DNA of 43,013 nucleotides from assembly GCA_031551625.1 (NCBI GenBank), contig JAVBNJ010000072.1, positions 1 through 43,013 of the forward strand. Reading direction: 5' to 3'. The notes below the pieces were generated by a model that was not told the DNA's origin, ran no database searches, and saw only the letters and a program-made list of their open reading frames with translations. The position numbers and the translations under genes are program-made. Shown piece after piece: positions 34,593 to 41,941 of this stretch (position 1 is its first letter; each line of letters starts with the position of its first letter). This stretch comes from JAVBNJ01 sp031551625 (GTDB taxonomy: Bacteria; Bacteroidota; Bacteroidia; Bacteroidales; UBA932).

Positions 34593-35612
34593 TTATACCA
34601 CCGTTTCGAATTGCTGTAAAAAGCGAACATCATTTTCAAAATACAGACGCAAGTCGCGCACTTGCCATTTAAGCATGGCAATACGTTCAATGCCCATACC
34701 GAACGCAAAGCCGGTGTATTTTTTACTGTCAATGCCGCAAGCGTCGAGTACATTCGGGTCAACCAGTCCGCAACCCATGATCTCAAGCCAGCCGGTTCCT
34801 TTGCAAATGTTACAGCCTTTGCCACCACAGATATTACAGCTCACATCCACTTCGGCGCTTGGTTCCGTGAACGGGAAGTACGATGGACGCAAACGTATCT
34901 CGGCATCCTTGCCGAACATTTCCTGCGCAAAATACAGCACTGCCTGTTTCAAGTCGGCAAACGATACGTTCTCGTCGATATACAACCCTTCAACCTGATG
35001 GAAAATACAGTGCGCACGTGCCGAGATGGCTTCGTTGCGGAACACACGCCCCGGACAAATCACGCGGATAGGTGGTTGCTGCGTTTCCATTGTGCGCACC
35101 TGCACCGAACTGGTGTGCGTACGCAATAATATTGAATTAGCGCTTTGCTGGATAAAAAATGTATCCTGCATGTCACGCGCCGGATGCTCAGGTGGAAAGT
35201 TGAGCGCACTGAATACATGCCAGTCATCCTCTACTTCGGGGCCTTCGGCCAGCGTGTAGCCTTGGCGCTTGAATATTTCGATGATTTCGCTACGCACAAT
35301 CGAAATCGGGTGACGCGCCCCAAATGTAGCAGGATTGCCGGGTTGCGTAAAATCGACCGATGAACCACTTACCTCCTGCTCTACCGCTTCTTTAAGCACC
35401 TGTATCCGTTCCTGCGCCGCATTCTTCAATGCGTTGAGCGGTTGACCCCACAAGCGTTTCTGCTCGGCCGCCACATTTTTAAATTCTTCGAACAAGGTAG
35501 TAATACTGCCCTTCTTTCCTAATAATTTTACACGCAATTCTTCTACTTCCTGTGCTCCTTTGGCAGCCAGGTTTTCTATTTCGCGTTGCAGTTGTTCTAT
35601 TCTCTCTTGCAT
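34593..35612 (-). CDS. pheS: Phenylalanyl-tRNA synthetase alpha subunit
   Basis: The product is 339 residues, normal for PheS. An N-terminal coiled-coil (about 1-85) precedes the class II catalytic core: GSSVDFTQPG, then HPISIVRSEIIEIFKRQGYTL, motif 2-like RVICPGRVFRNE and motif 3 GFAFGMGIERIAMLKW. It works with PheT, not in the window, to charge tRNA-Phe. A Cys cluster (CNICGGKGCNICKGTGW) occurs in the core; it is a known zinc-ribbon-like insertion in some PheS but I am not certain of its role here. Promoter TATCTTTG is at 35632-35639. Confidence 0.95.
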   Translation of the reverse strand: MQERIEQLQREIENLAAKGAQEVEELRVKLLGKKGSITTLFEEFKNVAAEQKRLWGQPLNALKNAAQERIQVLKEAVEQEVSGSSVDFTQPGNPATFGARHPISIVRSEIIEIFKRQGYTLAEGPEVEDDWHVFSALNFPPEHPARDMQDTFFIQQSANSILLRTHTSSVQVRTMETQQPPIRVICPGRVFRNEAISARAHCIFHQVEGLYIDENVSFADLKQAVLYFAQEMFGKDAEIRLRPSYFPFTEPSAEVDVSCNICGGKGCNICKGTGWLEIMGCGLVDPNVLDACGIDSKKYTGFAFGMGIERIAMLKWQVRDLRLYFENDVRFLQQFETVV

Positions 35613-35631
35613 AAATGTACATTCTCTTGTA

Positions 35632-35639
35632 CAAAGATA
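35632..35639 (-). promoter_or_regulatory. pheS promoter -7 element
   Basis: The minus strand reads TATCTTTG, 19 bases before the pheS ATG at 35612. Confidence 0.6.
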
Positions 35640-35707
35640 GCAAATAAATCTTGCTCGAAAAAATTTGAAATAATGTAAAAGATGCTTTTAAGAATAATTG
35701 TGCTACG

Positions 35708-35818
35708 ATGAAGATAGGGATTGAATACATAATTTTGTATCAAAGCGCCGATCATCCGGTGAACATCTATCATCCGGAAAAGGAGTATTTAAAAGGGTTG
35801 GTTCTTTTTGTAGAATAA
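35708..35818 (+). CDS. Possible 36-residue small ORF
   Basis: An ATG at 35708 opens a frame of 36 codons to a TAA at 35816, encoding MKIGIEYIILYQSADHPVNI followed by a Tyr/Lys-rich tail. The sequence contains a repeated ATCATCCGG motif. There is no visible ribosome binding site or promoter and no family is recognised. It could be a relic; its presence is only a coding possibility. Confidence 0.2.
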   Translation: MKIGIEYIILYQSADHPVNIYHPEKEYLKGLVLFVE

Positions 35819-35843
35819 TATAAAAACATAGTTAGTACTCTGT

Positions 35844-35863
35844 GTGTCGATAATTATCGACAC
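35844..35863. promoter_or_regulatory. Perfect 20-bp palindrome upstream of the GH3/radical SAM operon
   Basis: GTGTCGATAATTATCGACAC is its own reverse complement. It ends six bases before the -33 element of the operon promoter, a typical place for a dimeric regulator to bind. No T-run follows, so a terminator is less likely. Confidence 0.6.
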
Positions 35864-35868
35864 TGTTG

Positions 35869-35900
35869 TTTGTTGCGTTGTTGAATAAATTGTATTTTTG
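35869..35900 (+). promoter_or_regulatory. Promoter of the GH3/radical SAM operon
   Basis: TTTG (35869-35872) and TATTTTTG (35893-35900) are 20 bases apart. The ATG at 35920 is 20 bases after the -7 element, which excludes the longer frame starting at 35866. Confidence 0.65.
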
Positions 35901-35919
35901 TACAACAGATTGTTTAAGA

Positions 35920-36642
35920 ATGTGCAACGTTGGAGATGTGAAAACAAAATTGTCGGGAAAGGTTGTTGGGATTACAGAGTTAAACAGGGATAGCATAATG
36001 CAGATGTTTAACTTGATGAATTTGTTCTACGACAATGTAGAATATGATACTTTTTTGAATGACCTGAAAAGCAAAAATACTTGCATTATGCTTTTCGATG
36101 GAGACGGGCGCATACAAGGCTTTTCTACTCAAAAATTATTGTCGCTACCGGTTGACGATAAAGATATAGTGGGTTTATTTTCGGGCGATACTATTATTCA
36201 TCGGGATTATTGGGGCAACTGGGCGCTATTTCAACTCCTCATGCGGTATGGTGTGGAATTGGGAAAACAGTACGAAAATTTTTATTGGTTTTTGATTTCC
36301 AAAGGATACAAAACCTATAAAACATTACCGTTGTTTTTCAAAGATTTTTATCCTAACAGGAATGTAAAAACGCCGGAGCGTATGCAGCGTCTGATTGATA
36401 GTTATGGACATGTGATATATCCGGATGACTTTAATAGAGTAACAGGGGTTATTGAATACAGGCTAACAAAAGATAGATTGAGAAAAGGGATTGCGGATGT
36501 TACACCAAGACATTTGAGTGATCCTGATATTGCATTTTTTTGTAAAAAAAATCCGGGGTATATTGTAGGGAACGATCTTGTGTGTATAACCAGTTTTTCG
36601 GAGAATAACTTGACTGCGCGAGGGAAACAATTATTGCTTTGA
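35920..36642 (+). CDS. GNAT-like acyltransferase of the GH3 operon
   Basis: The product is 240 residues from the ATG at 35920. No close family is recognised. A GNAT-type fold is suggested by strand IQGFSTQKLL, a strand GLFSGDTIIHR leading to the R-x-x-x-G-x-x-x-L-like DYWGNWALFQLL and helix MRYGVEL, then YENFYWFLISKGYKTYKTLP. It has no signal peptide or membrane segment. It is the first gene of a tight six-gene operon with GH3, radical SAM and another GNAT-like gene, so an acyl-transfer step in the same pathway is likely. The assignment is tentative. Confidence 0.5.
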   Translation: MCNVGDVKTKLSGKVVGITELNRDSIMQMFNLMNLFYDNVEYDTFLNDLKSKNTCIMLFDGDGRIQGFSTQKLLSLPVDDKDIVGLFSGDTIIHRDYWGNWALFQLLMRYGVELGKQYENFYWFLISKGYKTYKTLPLFFKDFYPNRNVKTPERMQRLIDSYGHVIYPDDFNRVTGVIEYRLTKDRLRKGIADVTPRHLSDPDIAFFCKKNPGYIVGNDLVCITSFSENNLTARGKQLLL

Positions 36643-36656
36643 GTTTTTAGTTTTTT

Positions 36657-38186
36657 ATGTACAACCTGCTTAATTATATTTTCAATACAACCTGTTGCCT
36701 GTTTTACCGTTCTGCGTATAAGAAGGTACTGTTGGTGCAAGATATAGGCGAGGTACAGCGCAGTAAACTTTTTGATATTATTGCGAAGAACCGGCGAACA
36801 CTTTATGGAAGTAAGTATCGGTTCGAAAATATAAGGACCATCGCTGATTTTCAAAATCAACTGCCGGTAACGGATTACGAAGATTACACGGCATACATTG
36901 AAAAAATTAAAAGAGGAGAACAATGTGTTCTGACTGCGGATAAAGTATTACTGTTGGAGATAACCAGTGGTTCTACTTCGGCCAGTAAGCTTATTCCGTA
37001 TACGGCGGAATTGAAGAAAGAATTTCAGGAAGGGATTAAGCCTTGGTTGTGGAATTTGTACCATGCCGCACCTGCCATGAAATGGGGGAAGGGTTATTGG
37101 TCTATTACTCCTGCTACGACACAACGTCGATACACAGAAGGTAGTATACCTATAGGCTTTGAAGATGATAGTGAATACTTCGGCCGGTTTCAACAATGGT
37201 TGGTGAATCGTTTGTTTGCAGTCGATAGCACTATTGCAAAAGAATCCGACATCGAGCAATTTTATTTTAAAACCTCATTGGCTTTACTGCGTTGCCGGAG
37301 TCTTTCTTTTATTTCTGTGTGGAACCCGAGTTTTCTGCTGATTCTTTTGGACTACATGCATAACCATCGTAATGAGTTGTTGCAAAACCTTCCGGGTAAA
37401 GTTGTCCGGCGAATAAAAGAACCTCTTGTACATCAGGATTACCAAGCTATCTGGCCGCAATTGAGGATTATCAGTTGCTGGTGCGATGCCGCTGCGCATA
37501 CCCAAGCTGTGTTGTTACAAACGAAATTTCCCAACGTGCTGCTTCAACCGAAAGGACTGTTGGCTACCGAGTGTTTCGCCACCTATCCGGTAGTGGGAGA
37601 AGAAGGCGCCCGCTTGAGTATTTTCTCCCATTTTTTTGAATTCAAAAGTGTGGATAGTGGCGAATTATATTTGGCACATCAGCTGGAAGAGAAGCATGAG
37701 TATGCGTTGATAGTAACTACCGGTGGGGGGCTTTATCGATACCAAATGCATGATGTTGTTCGGGTGATTGGTTTCTCGGAAAATAGAACACCATTGCTTC
37801 GGTTCATTGGGCGCGAAGGTAATTTTTCTGATTTATATGGAGAAAAATTGAACGAAGTGTTTGTTAGTAAAACAATGGAACGGGTGTTTGTCTCTCTCGA
37901 TTTTTATATGTTTGCTCCTGCCGGCAACCATTATGTACTGTATGTGAAAACAGCTGCAAGCTTGCCGGATATTGATAGTCTTTTGAGAGAAAATTTTCAT
38001 TATGATTATTGTAGAAAGTTAGGCCAGTTGAAGCCTTTGAAAATATTTAAACTTACAGGAAGTCCGAATGAGGAGTATCTTGCGCACTGTGTGGCTCAAG
38101 GCCAGCGGATAGGTGATATTAAGCGGCCGTTTTTAAGTTTGAAAACCGGATGGGATAAAGTGTTTACAGGGTATTATGAAAACTAA
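36657..38186 (+). CDS. GH3-family acyl-acid amido synthetase homologue
   Basis: The product is 509 residues. GH3 enzymes adenylate a carboxylic acid and couple it to an amino acid or amine; plant members act on auxin and jasmonate. Visible: ATP-binding TSGSTSASK (103-111), the LLATECFATYPV segment (about 301-312, equivalent of the acyl-site motif), YRYQMHDVV (360-368, including the ATP-binding Asp) and the FSDLYGEKLNE loop (390-400). No signal peptide. It follows the first gene by 14 bases and precedes a radical SAM gene by nine. Bacterial GH3 substrates are mostly unknown, so the product is not inferred. Confidence 0.85.
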   Translation: MYNLLNYIFNTTCCLFYRSAYKKVLLVQDIGEVQRSKLFDIIAKNRRTLYGSKYRFENIRTIADFQNQLPVTDYEDYTAYIEKIKRGEQCVLTADKVLLLEITSGSTSASKLIPYTAELKKEFQEGIKPWLWNLYHAAPAMKWGKGYWSITPATTQRRYTEGSIPIGFEDDSEYFGRFQQWLVNRLFAVDSTIAKESDIEQFYFKTSLALLRCRSLSFISVWNPSFLLILLDYMHNHRNELLQNLPGKVVRRIKEPLVHQDYQAIWPQLRIISCWCDAAAHTQAVLLQTKFPNVLLQPKGLLATECFATYPVVGEEGARLSIFSHFFEFKSVDSGELYLAHQLEEKHEYALIVTTGGGLYRYQMHDVVRVIGFSENRTPLLRFIGREGNFSDLYGEKLNEVFVSKTMERVFVSLDFYMFAPAGNHYVLYVKTAASLPDIDSLLRENFHYDYCRKLGQLKPLKIFKLTGSPNEEYLAHCVAQGQRIGDIKRPFLSLKTGWDKVFTGYYEN

Positions 38187-38195
38187 ATAGAAAAT

Positions 38196-39521
38196 ATGAA
38201 AATAGCACTATTAGCTCCTGCCGGAGCCATGCACCGTTACAATGGGAATTTTGGAAAGACATTACATTATGCACCTTTGACATTGACGACTCTGGCTGCT
38301 TGTATTCCGGAAGAGTTGCATGCCGAAGTTGTTATTTACGACGAAACAGCGGGCGAAATTCCATTAGATTTAAAGGCGGATTTAATTGGTATAACTTGTA
38401 TTACAGGAACCGCTTCGCGTTGTTATGCATATGCAGATTATTTCAGGCGTAAAGGAATCAAAGTAGTAATGGGAGGTGTGCATCCCACACTGATGCCGGA
38501 AGAAGCAGCACTACATGCTGACTGTGTAATTACCGGTTTTGCCGAATATACCTTTCCGGAAATGTTGCTTGATTTTAAAAATGGAAGGATGAAAAACCAT
38601 TATGAGCAAGCAAGTGATTATTCTATTGCAAACCGCCCCATTCCACGCCGCGAGTTGTTGAATAAAAAAAGATATATAACCACGAAATCTCTCGAAGCAG
38701 TACGTGGATGTTCGCTCCCATGTACTTTCTGTGCCTATCCAGCTGCATTCGGAAAAACACTGTACCGGCGCCCTATTCCGGAAGTTATCAGGGAAATAGA
38801 AATGCTTAAATCGAAGCTTATCCTTTTTCCGGATGTTAATCTGATAGCCGACAGGGCGCATGCCATTAAATTGTTTACTGAAATGATTCCGTTGAAAAAA
38901 ATGTGGCTCGGCTTGGCCACCTCTTCAATTGGCATGGACGACGAGTTGATAAGCCTGTTCCGCAGGAGCGGCTGCAAGGGCTTGCTGATTGGTTTTGAAT
39001 CCGTATCCCAAAGCTCCCAGCAATATATCAATAAAGGGATAAACCATGTGGATAACTATGCTGGATTGATGAAACGCTTGCACGATGCCGGTATTATTGT
39101 GAATGGTTGTTTTGCATTTGGAGCAGACGATGAAGATACTTCGGTATTTGAACGAACCGTGGAAATGGTTATCAAAACAAAAATAGATTTACCTCGCTAT
39201 TCCATTCTAACACCATTTCCAAAAACCGATTACTACCGGCAATTGCAAATGGAAAACAGGATTATTGAAAACGATTGGGCAATGTACGATGTGGAACATT
39301 GCGTATACGTACCTAAAAAAATGACACCGCAACAATTGGAAGAAGGTATTGAATGGGCTTGGCGGCAAACATACCGTACCGGGAAAATCCTTCAGCGGTT
39401 GTTCCCATTTACGCATAGCCCATGGCTCTCTTTCCCGGTTAACATGGGATACAAAGGCTATGCCGACAAATTTATAAAATTTACCCGGGAGGTTATGACC
39501 GACAATTCGGACATCCGGTAA
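38196..39521 (+). CDS. Radical SAM protein with B12-binding-like domain (1)
   Basis: The product is 441 residues. The N-terminal part (1-150) is a B12-binding-like Rossmann fold: MKIALLAPAG, then GITCITGTA and VVMGGVHPTLMPEEA with GGVHPT at 93-98. The usual cobalamin-binding DxHxxG is absent, so cobalamin binding is unproven. The radical SAM core has CxxxCxxC at Cys172, Cys176 and Cys179 (RGCSLPCTFC) for the 4Fe-4S cluster. The rest follows COG1032 enzymes such as BchE-type and class B methyltransferases. Reaction unknown. It shares domain layout with the genes at 39538 and 41942. Confidence 0.88.
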   Translation: MKIALLAPAGAMHRYNGNFGKTLHYAPLTLTTLAACIPEELHAEVVIYDETAGEIPLDLKADLIGITCITGTASRCYAYADYFRRKGIKVVMGGVHPTLMPEEAALHADCVITGFAEYTFPEMLLDFKNGRMKNHYEQASDYSIANRPIPRRELLNKKRYITTKSLEAVRGCSLPCTFCAYPAAFGKTLYRRPIPEVIREIEMLKSKLILFPDVNLIADRAHAIKLFTEMIPLKKMWLGLATSSIGMDDELISLFRRSGCKGLLIGFESVSQSSQQYINKGINHVDNYAGLMKRLHDAGIIVNGCFAFGADDEDTSVFERTVEMVIKTKIDLPRYSILTPFPKTDYYRQLQMENRIIENDWAMYDVEHCVYVPKKMTPQQLEEGIEWAWRQTYRTGKILQRLFPFTHSPWLSFPVNMGYKGYADKFIKFTREVMTDNSDIR

Positions 39522-39537
39522 CTTAAGAAACGAATTT

Positions 39538-40869
39538 ATGAAATTAACATTTATACTACCGGCAATAGGTAAAAAGAAAGGAAAAAAATACATGGGTACA
39601 TGGAAAATGGAACCCTTGACCATTGCTGTTCTGAAAGCCTTGACACCGGCAGCAGTCGAAACTTCTTTTTTTGATGACCGCATTGAATTAATCGACTATG
39701 ACGACCCTACAGATTTGGTCGTGATTACAGTGGAAACGTACAATGCCCGCAGAAGTTATGATATTGCAAGCAAGTATAGAAGTAAGGGAATAAAGGTAGT
39801 ATTGGGAGGTTATCATGTTACGCTCTTGCCCGACGAAGCTGCAGAACATGCCGATGCTATTATTGTTGGCAATGCCGAAAACGTGTGGCAAACAATGTTG
39901 GACGATTTCTGCAAAGGAAATCTACAACAAAAATATACGGGGGAGCAGGCATTTAATCATGTTCGTCCGGATAAATCTATATTCGAAGGAAAAAAATACC
40001 TACCTGTTGCACTGGTCGAAACAGGCCGTGGTTGTTGCCACAGGTGCGAGTTCTGCGCTATTTCCTGTTTCTACAATGCACGCTACTACCCGCGAAACCA
40101 TGAGGATATTATTGCTGATATAAAATCTTCGCCGCATAAACTTTTCTTCTTGGTCGACGATAATTTATTTGCCAACAGGGAGCATGCTATGGAGTTGTTC
40201 CGGAAACTGGAACCGCTGAAAATAAGATGGGGCGGGCAGGGTACGCTGTCTATGGCAAAAGATGAAGAACTTTTGCAAGCGATGAAAAAAAGCGGCTGCG
40301 AACTTATTCTCATCGGTTTTGAAACTTTGCAGGAAGAAAATCTCAAGCAAATGAAAAAGACCGTGAATATCTCTTGCCGTGAAAAAGATGCGTTGGTGGA
40401 GCGAATACACAAGGCGGGGATTGGTATTTATGCAACATTTGTTTTTGGCTATGACAACGACGATGAAGATACTTTTGCTGCTACCATGGCCTTTGCACAG
40501 AAACATAAATTTTATACTGTTGCATTTAACCATTTGCTGCCATTTCCCGGAACAGCGCTCTACAGCCGCCTCAACGAGGAACAACGGCTTATTTACCGTA
40601 AATGGTGGCTGGAGCCGGATTACCACTATGGTGCATTGGCATTTTATCCTAAAAGCATGACAGCCGAAGCGCTTAGTCTGCGGTGTTTGGAAACACGTAA
40701 AGAATATGCCGGTTTCAAAACCGTGTTGCGTCGTGGGCTTGCGGCAATGAGGCGTACTAGCCCGATGTGGTGGTTTCTTTTCTGGGCAATGAACTTGCGT
40801 TTGGGGTCAGAAGTGAGTCAACGAATGAATGTACCGATAGGATGTAATTTAGATGAACTTCCAAAGTAG
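39538..40869 (+). CDS. Radical SAM protein with B12-binding-like domain (2)
   Basis: The product is 443 residues. The N-terminal region begins MKLTFILPAIGKKKGKKYMG, with a Lys-rich loop, then VVLGGYHVTLLPDEAAEHAD, and lacks DxHxxG. The cluster motif is Cys166, Cys170 and Cys173 (RGCCHRCEFC), with an extra Cys167 and a further Cys downstream (AISCFYN). The SAM core continues with FFLVDDNLF and LILIGFETLQEENLKQMKK. It overlaps the next gene by 17 bases, implying coupled translation. The catalysed reaction is unknown; paralogy to its neighbours suggests successive steps on one substrate. Confidence 0.88.
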   Translation: MKLTFILPAIGKKKGKKYMGTWKMEPLTIAVLKALTPAAVETSFFDDRIELIDYDDPTDLVVITVETYNARRSYDIASKYRSKGIKVVLGGYHVTLLPDEAAEHADAIIVGNAENVWQTMLDDFCKGNLQQKYTGEQAFNHVRPDKSIFEGKKYLPVALVETGRGCCHRCEFCAISCFYNARYYPRNHEDIIADIKSSPHKLFFLVDDNLFANREHAMELFRKLEPLKIRWGGQGTLSMAKDEELLQAMKKSGCELILIGFETLQEENLKQMKKTVNISCREKDALVERIHKAGIGIYATFVFGYDNDDEDTFAATMAFAQKHKFYTVAFNHLLPFPGTALYSRLNEEQRLIYRKWWLEPDYHYGALAFYPKSMTAEALSLRCLETRKEYAGFKTVLRRGLAAMRRTSPMWWFLFWAMNLRLGSEVSQRMNVPIGCNLDELPK

Positions 40870-41923
40870 ATATACATTGCAAGTGGCCACAGAAGCCGAT
40901 GTCGAGGCTATCAACGAACTTTATGCCGCTAATGGTTTCAGCGGAAAAGTAAGTGTGCAGTTTTTGCGAAATCCTAACCCTTTTCTATCGTTGGCAAAGG
41001 ACGGCGATGAGGCTGTTGTTTTTATTCTTCGCGATACGTTGAATAACGGACAACCAGCCGGGATGGGCGCTTGCATTATCCGTTCGGAATATGTGGGTGG
41101 CGAAGTAAAACGTATCGGCTATTTGACCGGACTCAAAATTATGCCGGATTACCGGCATAAAGTGGGGTTTATTCCGCACGGGTACGAACTTATAAAAAAG
41201 CAAACAAAAAACAAAGTAGATTTGTATTACAACACGCTGTTGAAAGAAAACCACGCTGTTCGGGCAATGTTTGAGAAAAACCATGCCGGTATGCCAGTGT
41301 ATCGTAGTTGTGGCGAATATACAGTGTTTTTATTTTCTACCACACAGCCGGTAAATAACAGAAACTCTGAACTTGTTCTTGAATGCGGCATTACAGAAGA
41401 GCTTCAGGTATTTTACCACAACCAAATGCCTGCCTTCGATTTTTCTCCTGTAAAATGGGATGCTTTTCATATACCGGACGAAAATTTCTTTCATTTGCAC
41501 GATAAATCAGGTACTATTGTAGCGGCTTGTGTCGTTTGGAATCAGCAGCAACACAAGCAATATGTTATTTCAGGTTATAGTGGGTTTTATAAACTGGCGC
41601 CCTTCTTGCCTTTAAAAAGGCTTGGCTATCCTCAATTTCCGAAAAGCGGGAAAGACGCCGATTATCTATCTATACTACTTCTTAGGGTTAAAAATAATGA
41701 TGCCGCTTTAGCAGAAATACTGATAAGGAAAATTGCCGTGCAATTCCGGCAACACGATTTTCTGATGATAGGACTACACGAAACAAACCCTTTTGTTACA
41801 ATCTTTACGCGCATCCGGCATTTCAAATACCAAAGTATTTTATATACGGTAACCTGGAATGGAAGGGAGGGGCAGCGCTTTTGTGTGAACCGTCCCATTG
41901 GATTGGAAGTTGGTTTACTATAA
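40853..41923 (+). CDS. GNAT-like acetyl/acyltransferase, two-domain
   Basis: The product is 356 residues, overlapping the preceding gene by 17 bases. The N-terminal GNAT fold (about 1-165) has TLQVATEADVEAINELYAAN, a GMGACIIRSEY strand and the LTGLKIMPDYRHKVGFIPHGYELI acyl-CoA region with an Arg/His/Lys-rich turn. The second half (about 175-356) is a degenerate GNAT-like repeat with AACVVWNQQQHKQYVISGY and LLLRVKNNDAALAEILIRKI. Such tandem folds occur in enzymes that transfer acyl groups to amines or amino acids. No signal peptide is seen. Specific substrate unknown. Confidence 0.72.
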   Translation: MNFQSRYTLQVATEADVEAINELYAANGFSGKVSVQFLRNPNPFLSLAKDGDEAVVFILRDTLNNGQPAGMGACIIRSEYVGGEVKRIGYLTGLKIMPDYRHKVGFIPHGYELIKKQTKNKVDLYYNTLLKENHAVRAMFEKNHAGMPVYRSCGEYTVFLFSTTQPVNNRNSELVLECGITEELQVFYHNQMPAFDFSPVKWDAFHIPDENFFHLHDKSGTIVAACVVWNQQQHKQYVISGYSGFYKLAPFLPLKRLGYPQFPKSGKDADYLSILLLRVKNNDAALAEILIRKIAVQFRQHDFLMIGLHETNPFVTIFTRIRHFKYQSILYTVTWNGREGQRFCVNRPIGLEVGLL

Positions 41924-41941
41924 ATTTTAGCCGGAAAGAGT

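Noticed and set aside
35866..35919. Upstream start of the first GH3-operon gene
   Set aside because: It lies upstream of the likely transcription start, since the promoter -7 element is at 35893-35900.
36402..36923. 173-residue minus-strand frame across the GNAT-like and GH3 genes
   Set aside because: It overlaps two plus-strand genes with clear family or operon support; no upstream promoter and an atypical sequence.
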